DNA from: 66-474 sp036568625
GTDB taxonomy: Bacteria; Pseudomonadota; Gammaproteobacteria; Xanthomonadales; Rhodanobacteraceae
Direction of reading: 5' to 3'
Length of the DNA stretch: 11,515 bases
Assembly: GCA_036568625.1 (NCBI GenBank)
Contig: DATCSF010000194.1
Location: 1-11,515 of the forward strand
Positions 1 to 7,398 of the stretch are shown one piece after another. Numbering within the stretch: position 1 is the stretch's first letter; each line of letters opens with the position of its first letter. The notes below the pieces were generated by a model, which saw nothing but the letters and a program-made list of their open reading frames with translations, searched no databases and was not told the origin of the DNA. The position numbers and the translations under genes were made by a program.

Positions 1-1558
1 GAACAAGGCCGACGCCGGCCCCAACAACAACTGGATGGACCCGGCCGAGGCGCACGCGAAGATCGACGCGCTGTTCGAGGATTGCATGAAAGGACGCACG
101 CTGTACGTGATCCCGTATTGCATGGGGCCGCTTGGTTCGCCGCTGTCGCGCTGCGGCGTCGAGATCACCGACAGCCCGTACGTCGTCGCCAACATGCGCA
201 TCATGACCCGCATGGGCACCGCCGCGCTGGAGCGCATCGAGCACGAGGGAAGCTTCGTCAAGGCGCTGCACTCGGTCGGCGAACTCGATCCCGAGCGGCG
301 CTGGATCATGCACTTCCCCGAGGAACTCACGATCAAGTCCTACGGCTCCGGCTACGGCGGCAACGCGCTGCTGGGCAAGAAGTGCCACGCGCTGCGCATC
401 GGTTCCTGGCAAGCGCGCAGCGAAGGCTGGCTGGCTGAACACATGCTGATCGTCGGCATTGAAAACCCGCGGCACGAGATCCGCTATGTTGCGGCGGCGT
501 TCCCGTCGGCGTGCGGCAAGACCAACCTCGCGATGCTGATTCCTCCGGAGGGTTACCAGCGCGAAGGCTGGAAGGTGTGGACGGTCGGCGACGACATCTG
601 CTGGATGCGGCCGGGCAAGGATGGCCGCCTGTACGCGATCAACCCTGAAGCCGGATACTTCGGCGTCGCGCCCGGTACCTCGAAGAAAACCAACCCCAAC
701 GCGCTGGCGATGCTGCAGCACGACACCATCTTCACCAACGTCGCGGTCACCGCTGATAACCAGCCGTGGTGGGAGGGCCTGGACGACAGGAAACCCGTGA
801 AAGACTGGCAGGGCCGCGCTTACGATCCTGCCAATGGCCCCGCCGCGCATCCCAACTCGCGCTTCACCGTACGCGCCAACCAGTGCCCCAGCTGGTCGCC
901 CGAAGCGGAAAACACCGAGGGGGTGCCGATCCACGCGATCGTGTTCGGCGGACGCCGCGCGTCACGGGTGCCGCTGGTGTTCGAAGCACGCGACTGGACC
1001 CACGGCGTACTGATGGGCGCCTCGATGGCGTCGGAAACCACCGCCGCCGCGACCGACGTGGGCGTCGCCATCCGCCGCGACCCCATGGCGATGAAACCCT
1101 TCTGCGGCTACAACTACGGTGACTACTTCGCACACTGGTTGTCGTTCGACCAACCGGGCGCGAGGCTGCCGAAGGTCTTCCACGTCAACTGGTTCCGCAA
1201 GGACAGGAACGGCAAGTTCCTGTGGCCCGGCTTCGGCGACAACATGCGGGTCCTGGAGTGGATGCTGAAACGCGTCGCCGGCCAAGTACCAGCACTCGAA
1301 ACGCCGATCGGCAACCTGCCGCGCACGGACGACCTGAATCTGGAAGGCCTCAACCTCGCCGATGGCGCCCTGGGCGAACTGTTCCGCGTCGATGGCGCCG
1401 AGTGGCGTGACGAGCAGGCCGCGATCGGCGAATATCTCGCGGCATTCGGTTCGCACTTGCCGGACAAGCTGAAGGCCGAACACCGGCGCATCGTCGACGC
1501 GCTACACACCGACGCGGAACCTGCCGCCACACCCGCGCGAGCAACCGCGGCACGTTGA
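1..1558 (+). CDS. pckG: Phosphoenolpyruvate carboxykinase (GTP), 5'-truncated by window edge
   Basis: This enzyme converts oxaloacetate and GTP to phosphoenolpyruvate, GDP and CO2 in the cytoplasm, the entry step of gluconeogenesis. The reading frame is already open at base 2 (NKADAGPNNNW before the first internal Met at 35), so the true start lies outside. 518 codons are present, and the family is about 600 residues, so roughly 80-100 N-terminal residues are missing. Family hallmarks visible in order: the substrate-loop YGSGYGGN; the Mn-ligand segments GKKCHALRIGSW (Lys) and AEHML (His); the P-loop FPSACGKTN at nt 500-526 with the reactive Cys typical of GTP-type enzymes; VGDDICW with the metal-binding Asp; FGGRRASRVPLVFEARDW; FCGYNYGDYFAHW; and the nucleotide-pocket segment GFGDNMRVLEWM. 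The ATP-dependent PckA family lacks these. No catalytic residue appears lost. The last residues are a low-complexity Ala/Thr/Pro/Arg tail. It is convergent with cydB. Confidence 0.97.
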   Translation, partial: NKADAGPNNNWMDPAEAHAKIDALFEDCMKGRTLYVIPYCMGPLGSPLSRCGVEITDSPYVVANMRIMTRMGTAALERIEHEGSFVKALHSVGELDPERRWIMHFPEELTIKSYGSGYGGNALLGKKCHALRIGSWQARSEGWLAEHMLIVGIENPRHEIRYVAAAFPSACGKTNLAMLIPPEGYQREGWKVWTVGDDICWMRPGKDGRLYAINPEAGYFGVAPGTSKKTNPNALAMLQHDTIFTNVAVTADNQPWWEGLDDRKPVKDWQGRAYDPANGPAAHPNSRFTVRANQCPSWSPEAENTEGVPIHAIVFGGRRASRVPLVFEARDWTHGVLMGASMASETTAAATDVGVAIRRDPMAMKPFCGYNYGDYFAHWLSFDQPGARLPKVFHVNWFRKDRNGKFLWPGFGDNMRVLEWMLKRVAGQVPALETPIGNLPRTDDLNLEGLNLADGALGELFRVDGAEWRDEQAAIGEYLAAFGSHLPDKLKAEHRRIVDALHTDAEPAATPARATAAR

Positions 1559-1584
1559 TGGCAGACACGCCGAAACGCCGAGTC

Positions 1585-1612
1585 TGTCTCATGCCGACGC
1601 GAGCCGGGATCC
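1585..1612. repeat. Possible degenerate copy of a dispersed CCGGGATCC-type intergenic repeat
   Basis: Just after pckG the sequence TCATGCCGACGCGAGCCGGG followed by ATCCAG resembles a short palindromic repeat (consensus approximately GTCATnCCGGCGnAAGCCGGnATCCA) that I recall being scattered through intergenic regions of several proteobacterial genomes. Here the left arm is damaged (TGCCGACG instead of TCCCGGCG), so the hairpin is imperfect. The family assignment is from memory and uncertain. The element directly adjoins the stronger inverted-repeat cluster at 1619-1686. Confidence 0.3.
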
Positions 1613-1618
1613 AGAATC

Positions 1619-1686
1619 GCAGGGCGGGAGAAGCGTAGCGAGCCCTGCCGATCGCTACCGCGACGGCGGGTAATCACCCGCCCTGC
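1619..1686. repeat. Nested inverted-repeat cluster between convergent genes (REP-like or bidirectional terminator)
   Basis: Four inverted repeats overlap in 68 bp. A perfect 10-bp outer pair GCAGGGCGGG (1619-1628) / CCCGCCCTGC (1677-1686) encloses a 7-bp pair GTAGCGA (1635-1641) / TCGCTAC (1652-1658); the latter grows to 9 pairs if one bulged base is allowed. A 7-bp pair GGCGGGT (1665-1671) / ACCCGCC (1676-1682) with a 4-nt loop and a pair GCAGGGC (1619-1625) / GCCCTGC (1642-1648) compete with the outer stem. No T-run follows on either strand, so it is not a textbook intrinsic terminator. The GTAG-headed stem recalls the GTAG-type REP elements known from Stenotrophomonas. The position between two 3' ends suits a transcript-end structure. 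The repeat is seen directly; its role is inferred. Confidence 0.6.
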
Positions 1687-1785
1687 CGGTCACGACCGCA
1701 AACGCAGCGACCGACGCGCCGAGGCAACGCAGAACGCAACTCGACATTGCCGACACCGCGATGTCCGTCACGCCACCTGCCCGCG

Positions 1786-2799
1786 TCAGTGGTATCCCTC
1801 GCCCGCGGCGACCTTGCCGCGAAACACCCGATACGAATACGCGGTGTAGGCGAGCACGGCGGGAATCATGATGATCACGCCGACCAGTACGAAGCCCTGC
1901 GACTGCACCGGCGATGCGGCCTGCCAGATGGTCAGGGACGGCGGCACGATGTTGGGCCAGATGCCGGCCACGAGGCCGATGAAACCGAGCACGAAAAAGC
2001 ACAGCGACAGCACGAAGGGGGCGACTTCGCGATTGCGGATCACCGCGATCCACAACGCGGCGGCATTGACGACGGCGAGGATCGGCACCGGCGACAGATA
2101 CAGGAAGTTCGGCCAAGTGAACCAGCGCGCCATCAGGTTGGAATCGAGGAACGGCAGCCACGCGCTCACCAGCAGCATGAACGCGATCACCGCCAACATC
2201 AGCGGACGGGTCAGGTCGAACGCAATGCGTTGCACGCGCCCATCGGTTTTCAGGATCAACCAGGTGGCGCCCAGCAGCGCGTAACCGAACACCACCGCGA
2301 CACCGGTCAGTATCGAAAACGGACTGAACCAGGCGAAGGCGACGTCGTGGATGTACTTGCCGCCGGTCAGCGGCATGCCTTCGACCAGCGCGCCCAGGAT
2401 CAGGCCCTGCATGAACGCGCACAGGGTCGAACCCGCGGCGAACGCAAAGCCCCAGATCACGCGCGACTTTGCCGCCTTGAAGCGGAATTCGAACGAGACG
2501 CCGCGCGAAATCAGCGCGATCAACATGATCAGCACCGGCAGGTACAGCGACGACAACACCACCGCGTAGGCCTTGGGGAACGCCGCCATCAGGCCGGCGC
2601 CACCCATCACCAGCCAGGTTTCGTTGCCATCCCAGATCGGCGCGGCCGTGTTCATCATGTGGTCGCGCTGGCGGTCGTCGTCGGCGAACGGCGTGAGGAT
2701 GCCGATGCCGAGCACGAAGCCGTCCAGCAGCACGTACATCATCACCGCGAAGCCGATGATGAAGTACCACACCACGGGCAGCGTGTTGGCGAGCGTCAT
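1786..2799 (-). CDS. cydB: Cytochrome bd quinol oxidase subunit II (CydB/CioB)
   Basis: CydB is the structural partner of CydA in the inner-membrane bd-type oxidase, which passes electrons from quinol to oxygen without pumping protons. The 337-residue protein is very hydrophobic and predicts about eight to nine membrane helices. It carries the family segments LLDGFVLGIGIL (about 24-35) and IWDGNETWLV (55-64, with conserved Trp, Asp and Glu), and a C-terminal helix ending in a short Arg/Lys-rich tail. The ATG at 2799-2797 is chosen because the protein then begins with the usual short N-terminal leader before the first helix, and a GGGAG element lies 7 nt upstream. An extended reading frame further upstream is only the antisense-free shadow of cydA in another frame. 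The ATG overlaps the cydA stop (ATGA, 2796-2799), indicating translational coupling. No recognisable CydX-like subunit follows within the 227-bp gap. Confidence 0.96.
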   Translation of the reverse strand: MTLANTLPVVWYFIIGFAVMMYVLLDGFVLGIGILTPFADDDRQRDHMMNTAAPIWDGNETWLVMGGAGLMAAFPKAYAVVLSSLYLPVLIMLIALISRGVSFEFRFKAAKSRVIWGFAFAAGSTLCAFMQGLILGALVEGMPLTGGKYIHDVAFAWFSPFSILTGVAVVFGYALLGATWLILKTDGRVQRIAFDLTRPLMLAVIAFMLLVSAWLPFLDSNLMARWFTWPNFLYLSPVPILAVVNAAALWIAVIRNREVAPFVLSLCFFVLGFIGLVAGIWPNIVPPSLTIWQAASPVQSQGFVLVGVIIMIPAVLAYTAYSYRVFRGKVAAGEGYH

Positions 2800-4193
2800 G
2801 GCCGTTCTCCCATTTCCTCGTCGGCCAGCGACAACGGTCGCGAAGCGGTCGCCACCACGCCCTTGCGCTGTGGCGCGGCGACCGGCCCCACCCGCAACAT
2901 CTTCAGGAGATACCAGCCGACGAAACCGAACAGGGCCACATAGACCACGACGTACACGACCAGCGACGCCAGCACGCTGCCGCCCGCGATGTTCGGGCTC
3001 ACGGCATCGGCGGTGCGCAGCAATCCGTACACCACCCACGGCTGGCGCCCGACCTCGGCCACCCACCAGCCCGCGATCAGCGCGATGAAGCCCGAGGGCA
3101 TCATCCAGATCCAGACCTTGAGGTACGCGCGCGACGTGAACGCGGTGCCGCGCTTCCACTTCCACAGACCCAACCAGGCGACCAGCACCATCAACACGCC
3201 CAACGCGACCATGATCCGGAACGCGTAGAAGGGAATCGCGACGGGCGGCCGCTGATCGCGCGGGAAGTCGCGCAGACCCTTCACCGCACCGCTCCACGAG
3301 TGCGTCAGGATCAAGCTGCCGCCGTGCGGGATGTCCAGCGCGTAGTCATTGCGCTCGGTTCGTTCGTTCGGAATCGCGAAGACCGTCCACGGCACGTTGC
3401 TGCCACCCGTCCAGATGCCTTCCAGCGCCGCCAGCTTGGCCGGCTGGTTGTCGCGCACTTCCTGGCCCGACATGTCGCCGACGATGATCTGCAGCGGTGC
3501 CACGATGGCCACGAATACCAGCGCGGCTTTCAGGCACAGCGTCGCTTTTTCAATGAAGCGGTTGCGCAACAGGTAGTACGCGGAAATGCCGCCGATCATG
3601 AAAGCCGTGGTGAGAAACGCCGCCAGCACCATGTGCGGCAGGCGCACGCCGAAGGACGGATTGAAGATGACCTGCCACCAGTTGGCGGGATGAAACACCC
3701 CATCCTCGATGACATAGCCGGCGGGGGTCTGCATCCAACTGTTGGCCGACATGATCCAGAACGTGGACGCCAGCGTGCCGGCCGCGACCATCACGGTGCA
3801 GGCAAAATGCGTCTTGTGGCCCACCCGCTGCCAGCCGAACAGCATGATGCCCAGGAACGATGCCTCCACGAAGAACGCGGTCAGCACTTCGTAGTTCAGC
3901 AGCGGCCCCACCACGTTGCCGGTATCGGCCGAGAAGCCGGCCCAGTTGGTGCCGAACTGGAAACTCATCACGATGCCGGACACCACGCCGACGCCGAACG
4001 ACACCGCAAAAATCTTCATCCAGAAGAAGACCAAATCGCGCAGGTGCTCGTTGCGGGTCTTCAGCCACCACGCTTCCAGGAACACCAGCCAGCTCGCCAG
4101 CCCGATGGTGAACGCGGGAAACAGGATATGGAAGGAAATCACCCACCCGAATTGCAGGCGCGAAAGAAACAGCGCATCGGTCACGGCTTCCAT
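2796..4193 (-). CDS. cydA: Cytochrome bd quinol oxidase subunit I (CydA), short Q-loop type
   Basis: CydA carries the three haems and the quinol site of the bd oxidase in the inner membrane. At 465 residues it is clearly shorter than the roughly 520-residue E. coli CydA; the difference lies in the periplasmic Q-loop, so this is the short-loop (CIO-like, often cyanide-insensitive) class. Expected residues are present: His22 (E. coli H19, haem b595/d region), Glu102 and Glu110 (E99/E107), His187 (H186, haem b558), Met328 in FRIMVALG (M393, second b558 ligand), the Q-loop Lys253/Glu258 in QPAKLAALEG, and the signature GRQPW at 382-386. The start is the only upstream ATG and gives the common SRLQF N terminus; its Shine-Dalgarno is poor (GAAGG directly touching the ATG). 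A promoter candidate lies 40-70 bp upstream. It overlaps cydB by 4 bp. Cyanide resistance itself cannot be read from sequence. Confidence 0.97.
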   Translation of the reverse strand: MEAVTDALFLSRLQFGWVISFHILFPAFTIGLASWLVFLEAWWLKTRNEHLRDLVFFWMKIFAVSFGVGVVSGIVMSFQFGTNWAGFSADTGNVVGPLLNYEVLTAFFVEASFLGIMLFGWQRVGHKTHFACTVMVAAGTLASTFWIMSANSWMQTPAGYVIEDGVFHPANWWQVIFNPSFGVRLPHMVLAAFLTTAFMIGGISAYYLLRNRFIEKATLCLKAALVFVAIVAPLQIIVGDMSGQEVRDNQPAKLAALEGIWTGGSNVPWTVFAIPNERTERNDYALDIPHGGSLILTHSWSGAVKGLRDFPRDQRPPVAIPFYAFRIMVALGVLMVLVAWLGLWKWKRGTAFTSRAYLKVWIWMMPSGFIALIAGWWVAEVGRQPWVVYGLLRTADAVSPNIAGGSVLASLVVYVVVYVALFGFVGWYLLKMLRVGPVAAPQRKGVVATASRPLSLADEEMGERP

Positions 4194-4234
4194 CCTTCGC
4201 CGGCGGCGCGGCGTGCCACGAACAAAGCCGCACC

Positions 4235-4265
4235 ATTATCGCACCAGGCGTCAACGCGCCGTCAT
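4235..4265 (-). promoter_or_regulatory. Candidate extended -10 promoter for cydAB
   Basis: On the minus strand GATAAT (4240-4235) is preceded by TGC (4243-4241), giving an extended -10 box of TGn form. The best upstream -35 match is ATGACG (4265-4260) with a rather long 19-nt spacer, which an extended -10 can tolerate. A start near 4228 would give a leader of about 35 nt to the cydA ATG. TTGACG at 4254-4249 is a better -35 hexamer but lies only 8 nt from the -10, so it cannot pair with it. No clear FNR/ANR site (TTGAT-N4-ATCAA) was found. A 10-bp palindrome CATTGCAATG sits at 4263-4272 over the -35 area and could be an operator. Confidence 0.4.
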
Positions 4266-4285
4266 TGCAATGGGGACCCGGATGT

Positions 4286-4669
4286 TCACGGCCACTCGTT
4301 GGCGTGCGGACCGACCTTGCCGTGGCGCTGCGGGCGGATCACGCAGAAACGCTGGCCGGTCGGCGCTTCCATCACCACCCAGGTCTTGATTGCCTCGATG
4401 CGCCTGGCGCCCAGTGCTTCCAGCCGCCGCACCTCCGCTTCGATGTCATCGCTCTCGATGTCGAGGTGCACGCGGCTTTCATGATCGACCTTCTGCACTT
4501 CGACGATCGGCTCATCGTCGTGCATCACAAGCCCAACGTACTTGTCCTGTGTGGTATTGGCCCCTTCCTTCACCGGCCTTCCCAGTGCCGCGGACCAGAA
4601 GCGCGCGGCTTCGGCCAGATCGTCCGTCCTGCAATCGATGATGAAGCTGCTCAAACGGCTGTAGTGCAT
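4286..4669 (-). CDS. VOC-superfamily (glyoxalase/bleomycin-resistance fold) protein
   Basis: This is a 127-residue cytoplasmic protein with two beta-alpha-beta-beta-beta halves typical of the vicinal-oxygen-chelate fold, closest in look to the Glyoxalase_6 group. The first half runs SFIIDCRTDDLAEAARFWSA (7-26), then KYVGLVM and PIVEVQKV. The second half begins SRVHLDIESDDIEAEVRRL (65-83) and ends WVVMEAPTGQRFCVIRP (97-113). The His in the VHLDI strand is at a common metal-ligand position, but a full set of ligands cannot be assigned from sequence, so enzyme activity and substrate are unknown. The ATG at 4669 is preferred over an ATG 26 codons upstream because GGAGG lies 7 nt before it and the fold begins at once; the longer N terminus is Arg-rich and lies outside the domain. 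It lies 106 bp downstream of the DoxX gene on the same strand and probably belongs to that transcript. Confidence 0.88.
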   Translation of the reverse strand: MHYSRLSSFIIDCRTDDLAEAARFWSAALGRPVKEGANTTQDKYVGLVMHDDEPIVEVQKVDHESRVHLDIESDDIEAEVRRLEALGARRIEAIKTWVVMEAPTGQRFCVIRPQRHGKVGPHANEWP

Positions 4670-4676
4670 GGCGGGT

Positions 4677-4681
4677 CCTCC
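4677..4681 (-). promoter_or_regulatory. Shine-Dalgarno fixing the VOC gene start
   Basis: GGAGG on the minus strand lies 7 nt before the ATG at 4669-4667. It decides for this start over the upstream in-frame ATG at 4747. The surrounding 10-mer CGGGAGGACC is identical to that before the DoxX gene (5202-5193). Confidence 0.75.
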
Positions 4682-4775
4682 CGGGTCAGGAAAAGTATCA
4701 CGCGGACTCGCCCGCCGGGCGCGAATGGCGATCCGCGCGCCCCGCAAGCAAACCTCGACCCTGCACGCATTCGCG

Positions 4776-5189
4776 TCATGCGCGTCCGAGCGCCCGATCC
4801 ATGCTCCAGGGTCCCGGTCCCGCGGCAGACAGATACAGGAACGCGAAGCAGAACAACACCGCGAGATCGCCGCCGTTCAAAATCGGAAAGGTGTGGTCGT
4901 GCTGGAAATGCACCATGAAATATGCAAACGCCATTTCGCCGGAAAGGATGAACGCGACCGGACGCGAGAACAGGCCGATCAGCAGCAGCAAACCACCGCC
5001 GAACTCCAGGATACCGGCAAGACCTGGCACCAGCGTGAACAGCTTCGCCGATGAGATCAGTTCGAACGACCCGCCGGGCACGCCGAACAATTTTTCCGCG
5101 CCATGCTGCATGAACAGAAACGCGGCGATGATTCGCAGGATGCTAAGAAGGTAGGGTGATGCCTTGGTCCAGGGGTTGCTGCCGGCCAT
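4776..5189 (-). CDS. DoxX-family inner-membrane protein
   Basis: This is a 137-residue protein with four predicted membrane helices (about 12-30, 52-72, 75-94 and 107-123). It carries the DoxX-family signature HGAEKLFG (29-36) after the first helix, a Glu-Gly-Gly-Gly turn at 62-66 in helix two, and a conserved Glu (85) in helix three. Members of this family (DoxX, YphA-like, MhqP-like) are integral membrane proteins. Some are linked to thiosulfate:quinone oxidoreductase, others to oxidative, sulfur or quinone stress; the biochemical activity of most bacterial members is not settled, and no thiosulfate-oxidising partner (DoxD/DoxA) is present here. The ATG at 5189 is chosen over one 25 codons upstream because GGAGG stands 6 nt before it and the longer version adds only Arg-rich sequence. 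A 10-bp inverted repeat lies upstream (5220-5253). A VOC protein follows it on the same strand. Confidence 0.92.
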   Translation of the reverse strand: MAGSNPWTKASPYLLSILRIIAAFLFMQHGAEKLFGVPGGSFELISSAKLFTLVPGLAGILEFGGGLLLLIGLFSRPVAFILSGEMAFAYFMVHFQHDHTFPILNGGDLAVLFCFAFLYLSAAGPGPWSMDRALGRA

Positions 5190-5195
5190 GCTGGT

Positions 5196-5200
5196 CCTCC
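5196..5200 (-). promoter_or_regulatory. Shine-Dalgarno fixing the DoxX gene start
   Basis: GGAGG on the minus strand lies 6 nt upstream of the ATG at 5189-5187, favouring it over the upstream ATG at 5264. It lies inside the same 10-mer CGGGAGGACC that precedes the VOC gene. Confidence 0.75.
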
Positions 5201-5219
5201 CGTGATCGATGGGTATGCG

Positions 5220-5253
5220 ACGGGGCCGGTCGCGAAGGGCAGGCCGGCCCCGT
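5220..5253 (-). terminator. GC-rich 10-bp hairpin between pepP and the DoxX gene
   Basis: ACGGGGCCGG (5220-5229) and CCGGCCCCGT (5244-5253) are perfect complements around a 14-nt loop. The hairpin begins about 50 nt past the pepP stop and ends 30 nt before the DoxX ATG. No T-run follows, so as a terminator it would be atypical; it could equally stabilise the pepP 3' end or shape the DoxX leader. The structure is seen; the role is inference. Confidence 0.35.
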
Positions 5254-5272
5254 TCGCGCACCATACACCAAC

Positions 5273-5287
5273 GGCCGCCCGGCGGCC
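5273..5287 (-). terminator. Short GC palindrome after pepP
   Basis: GGCCGCC (5273-5279) and GGCGGCC (5281-5287) are mirror complements around one base, 17 nt beyond the pepP stop. The RNA could fold only by opening the centre into a loop, leaving a 4-5 bp stem. No T-run follows. It may be simply a by-product of high GC content. Confidence 0.2.
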
Positions 5288-5304
5288 CGGCCAGCGAACC
5301 TCCG

Positions 5305-6605
<1,301 letters not shown>

Positions 6606-6609
<4 letters not shown>

Positions 6610-7127
6610 TGCCGCCCCGCGGGCGCGAGCGCGGCATGCAGGTGCGCAACACCGCCACGGATGAAGTCAAGCACGTCATCGAGGGCGCCTTCATCATCGT
6701 CGTCGCAGGCGAGGTGCATCGCCGCGATCTGGCTGAAATCGTCCAGCAGTTCGCGAACCTCCGGCGTATTCGTGGCCTTTGCCAGCTCGCCCGTCAGCGC
6801 CAACCCACCCAGGAAACCACGGCACCAGTCCACCATGGAGTCGGCACGCGCGGCCAGCGGTCCCTGCGGCAACAGCGGTGTGACGGGTTCGCCCGTTCGC
6901 AAACCACGGGAAATATCCATCACCATGTCGTCCAGCAGCGCATGCAGGGAGTCGGTGGCCCCGGCATCCTCGCCTTCCAGCGCCAGCGCCTCCAGCAATG
7001 CGTGGCCACTGCCGCGGCCCCCGACGCACAGGTAGCCGGTGATCGAACCGTGCAAATCGGCAGGCGAAACGCCCAGCCTGGCCCGAGTGAGCGCCGCGTC
7101 AAGTGCCTCATGGGTGAGTGTCGGCAT
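6606..7127 (-). CDS. UPF0149 (YgfB/YecA) family protein
   Basis: This 173-residue, acidic, all-helical protein is of the UPF0149 family. Visible family marks are SPADLHGSITGYLC (21-34), WCRGFLGGLAL (101-111), the helix PEVRELLDDFSQIAAMHLAC (122-141), and an acidic stretch CDDDDEGALDDVLDFIRGGV (141-160). It lacks the C-terminal zinc-binding SEC-C motif of YecA, so it is the shorter YgfB type. The biochemical role is unclear; in Pseudomonas aeruginosa YgfB has been reported to influence beta-lactam tolerance through repression of ampDh3. Position directly before pepP is the conserved arrangement in gammaproteobacteria and supports the identity. The usual divergent partners zapA and 6S RNA are absent upstream; a large sensor gene is there instead. 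The ATG at 7127 has no good Shine-Dalgarno, but a sigma70-like promoter lies 34-61 bp upstream. It overlaps pepP by 4 bp. Confidence 0.9.
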
Positions 7128-7160
7128 GGTGCATGCATCGAGTTTCCGGCGTCGCGGGCC

Positions 7161-7188
7161 ATTTTAGGCAAGTTCGCGGCCGTCGCAA
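7161..7188 (-). promoter_or_regulatory. Candidate sigma70 promoter of the ygfB-like/pepP unit
   Basis: On the minus strand a -35-like TTGCGA (7188-7183, four of six matches) and a -10 TAAAAT (7166-7161, five of six) are separated by 16 nt. The expected start near 7154 gives a leader of about 27 nt to the ATG at 7127. A run of seven T (complement of A at 7187-7193) lies at and above the -35 and may act as an UP-like or bent element. This is the only AT-rich patch in the divergent region. Confidence 0.5.
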
Positions 7189-7322
7189 AAAAAGGGGATT
7201 GCGTATGGCCGTCACGATATCGGCAGGAACCGGCAGGTGGGCAATGCCCGGAAACCGGCTCTCGATCGGAACGCAAGACTTCCGTCCCACGACGCGCCAC
7301 GCGCGTTTGAGTACACTTGACC

Positions 7323-7359
7323 GGCAGTCGCGCACGACAGCCGCCAAGGCAGTCGCGCA
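7323..7359 (+). repeat. Perfect 12-bp direct repeat at 25-bp period before the sensor gene
   Basis: GGCAGTCGCGCA occurs at 7323-7334 and again at 7348-7359, separated by 13 bp, that is a 25-bp centre-to-centre distance. The pair ends 39 bp before the ATG at 7399. TTGACC (7317-7322) abuts the first copy and TACACT (7312-7317) could be a -10, but neither has a convincing partner. The same 271-bp gap also holds the palindromes CGATATCG (7215-7222) and GGGCAATGCCC (7239-7249). Tandem sites at this spacing could bind a dimeric regulator; this is inference. Confidence 0.55.
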
Positions 7360-7398
7360 TCCGTGGGCTGCGTTTTTGCCAGGGGCGACCCATCCATC

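Noticed and set aside
1562..1589. CAGAC/GTCTG stem just after the pckG stop as an intrinsic terminator
   Set aside because: Only five base pairs, a 15-nt loop and just TCTC afterwards; too weak to call.
1655..1771. 38-codon minus-strand frame (GTG start at 1771) just after cydB, of CydX-like length with one hydrophobic stretch
   Set aside because: The start codon is not ATG, the Shine-Dalgarno is weak, no W/Y-rich CydX motif is present, and its 3' part and stop lie inside the inverted-repeat cluster.
1747..2943. 398-codon plus-strand frame opposite cydB
   Set aside because: It is His/Arg/Gln/Asp-rich without domain resemblance; the minus strand encodes an unmistakable CydB and the CydA C terminus.
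2800..3297. N-terminal extension of cydB in its own frame to 3297
   Set aside because: The extra 166 residues overlap CydA, are Arg/Gly/Ala-rich and are not part of the CydB family; the ATG at 2799 has a Shine-Dalgarno and couples to the cydA stop.
3300..4484. 394-codon plus-strand frame opposite cydA
   Set aside because: It is an antisense shadow of CydA, whose haem ligands and GRQPW motif are all in the minus-strand frame.
4690..4775. Promoter before the VOC gene (GATACT as -10)
   Set aside because: No acceptable -35 at proper spacing; co-transcription with the DoxX gene is simpler.
7239..7249. GGGCAATGCCC palindrome as a terminator or operator
   Set aside because: Arms are only five bases around one base and no regulator consensus is matched; kept only as a note in the direct-repeat entry.
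7312..7345. Sigma70 promoter for the sensor gene from TTGACC (7317) or TACACT (7312)
   Set aside because: TTGACC has no -10 at 16-18 nt and TACACT has no -35; the pair cannot be combined into a promoter.
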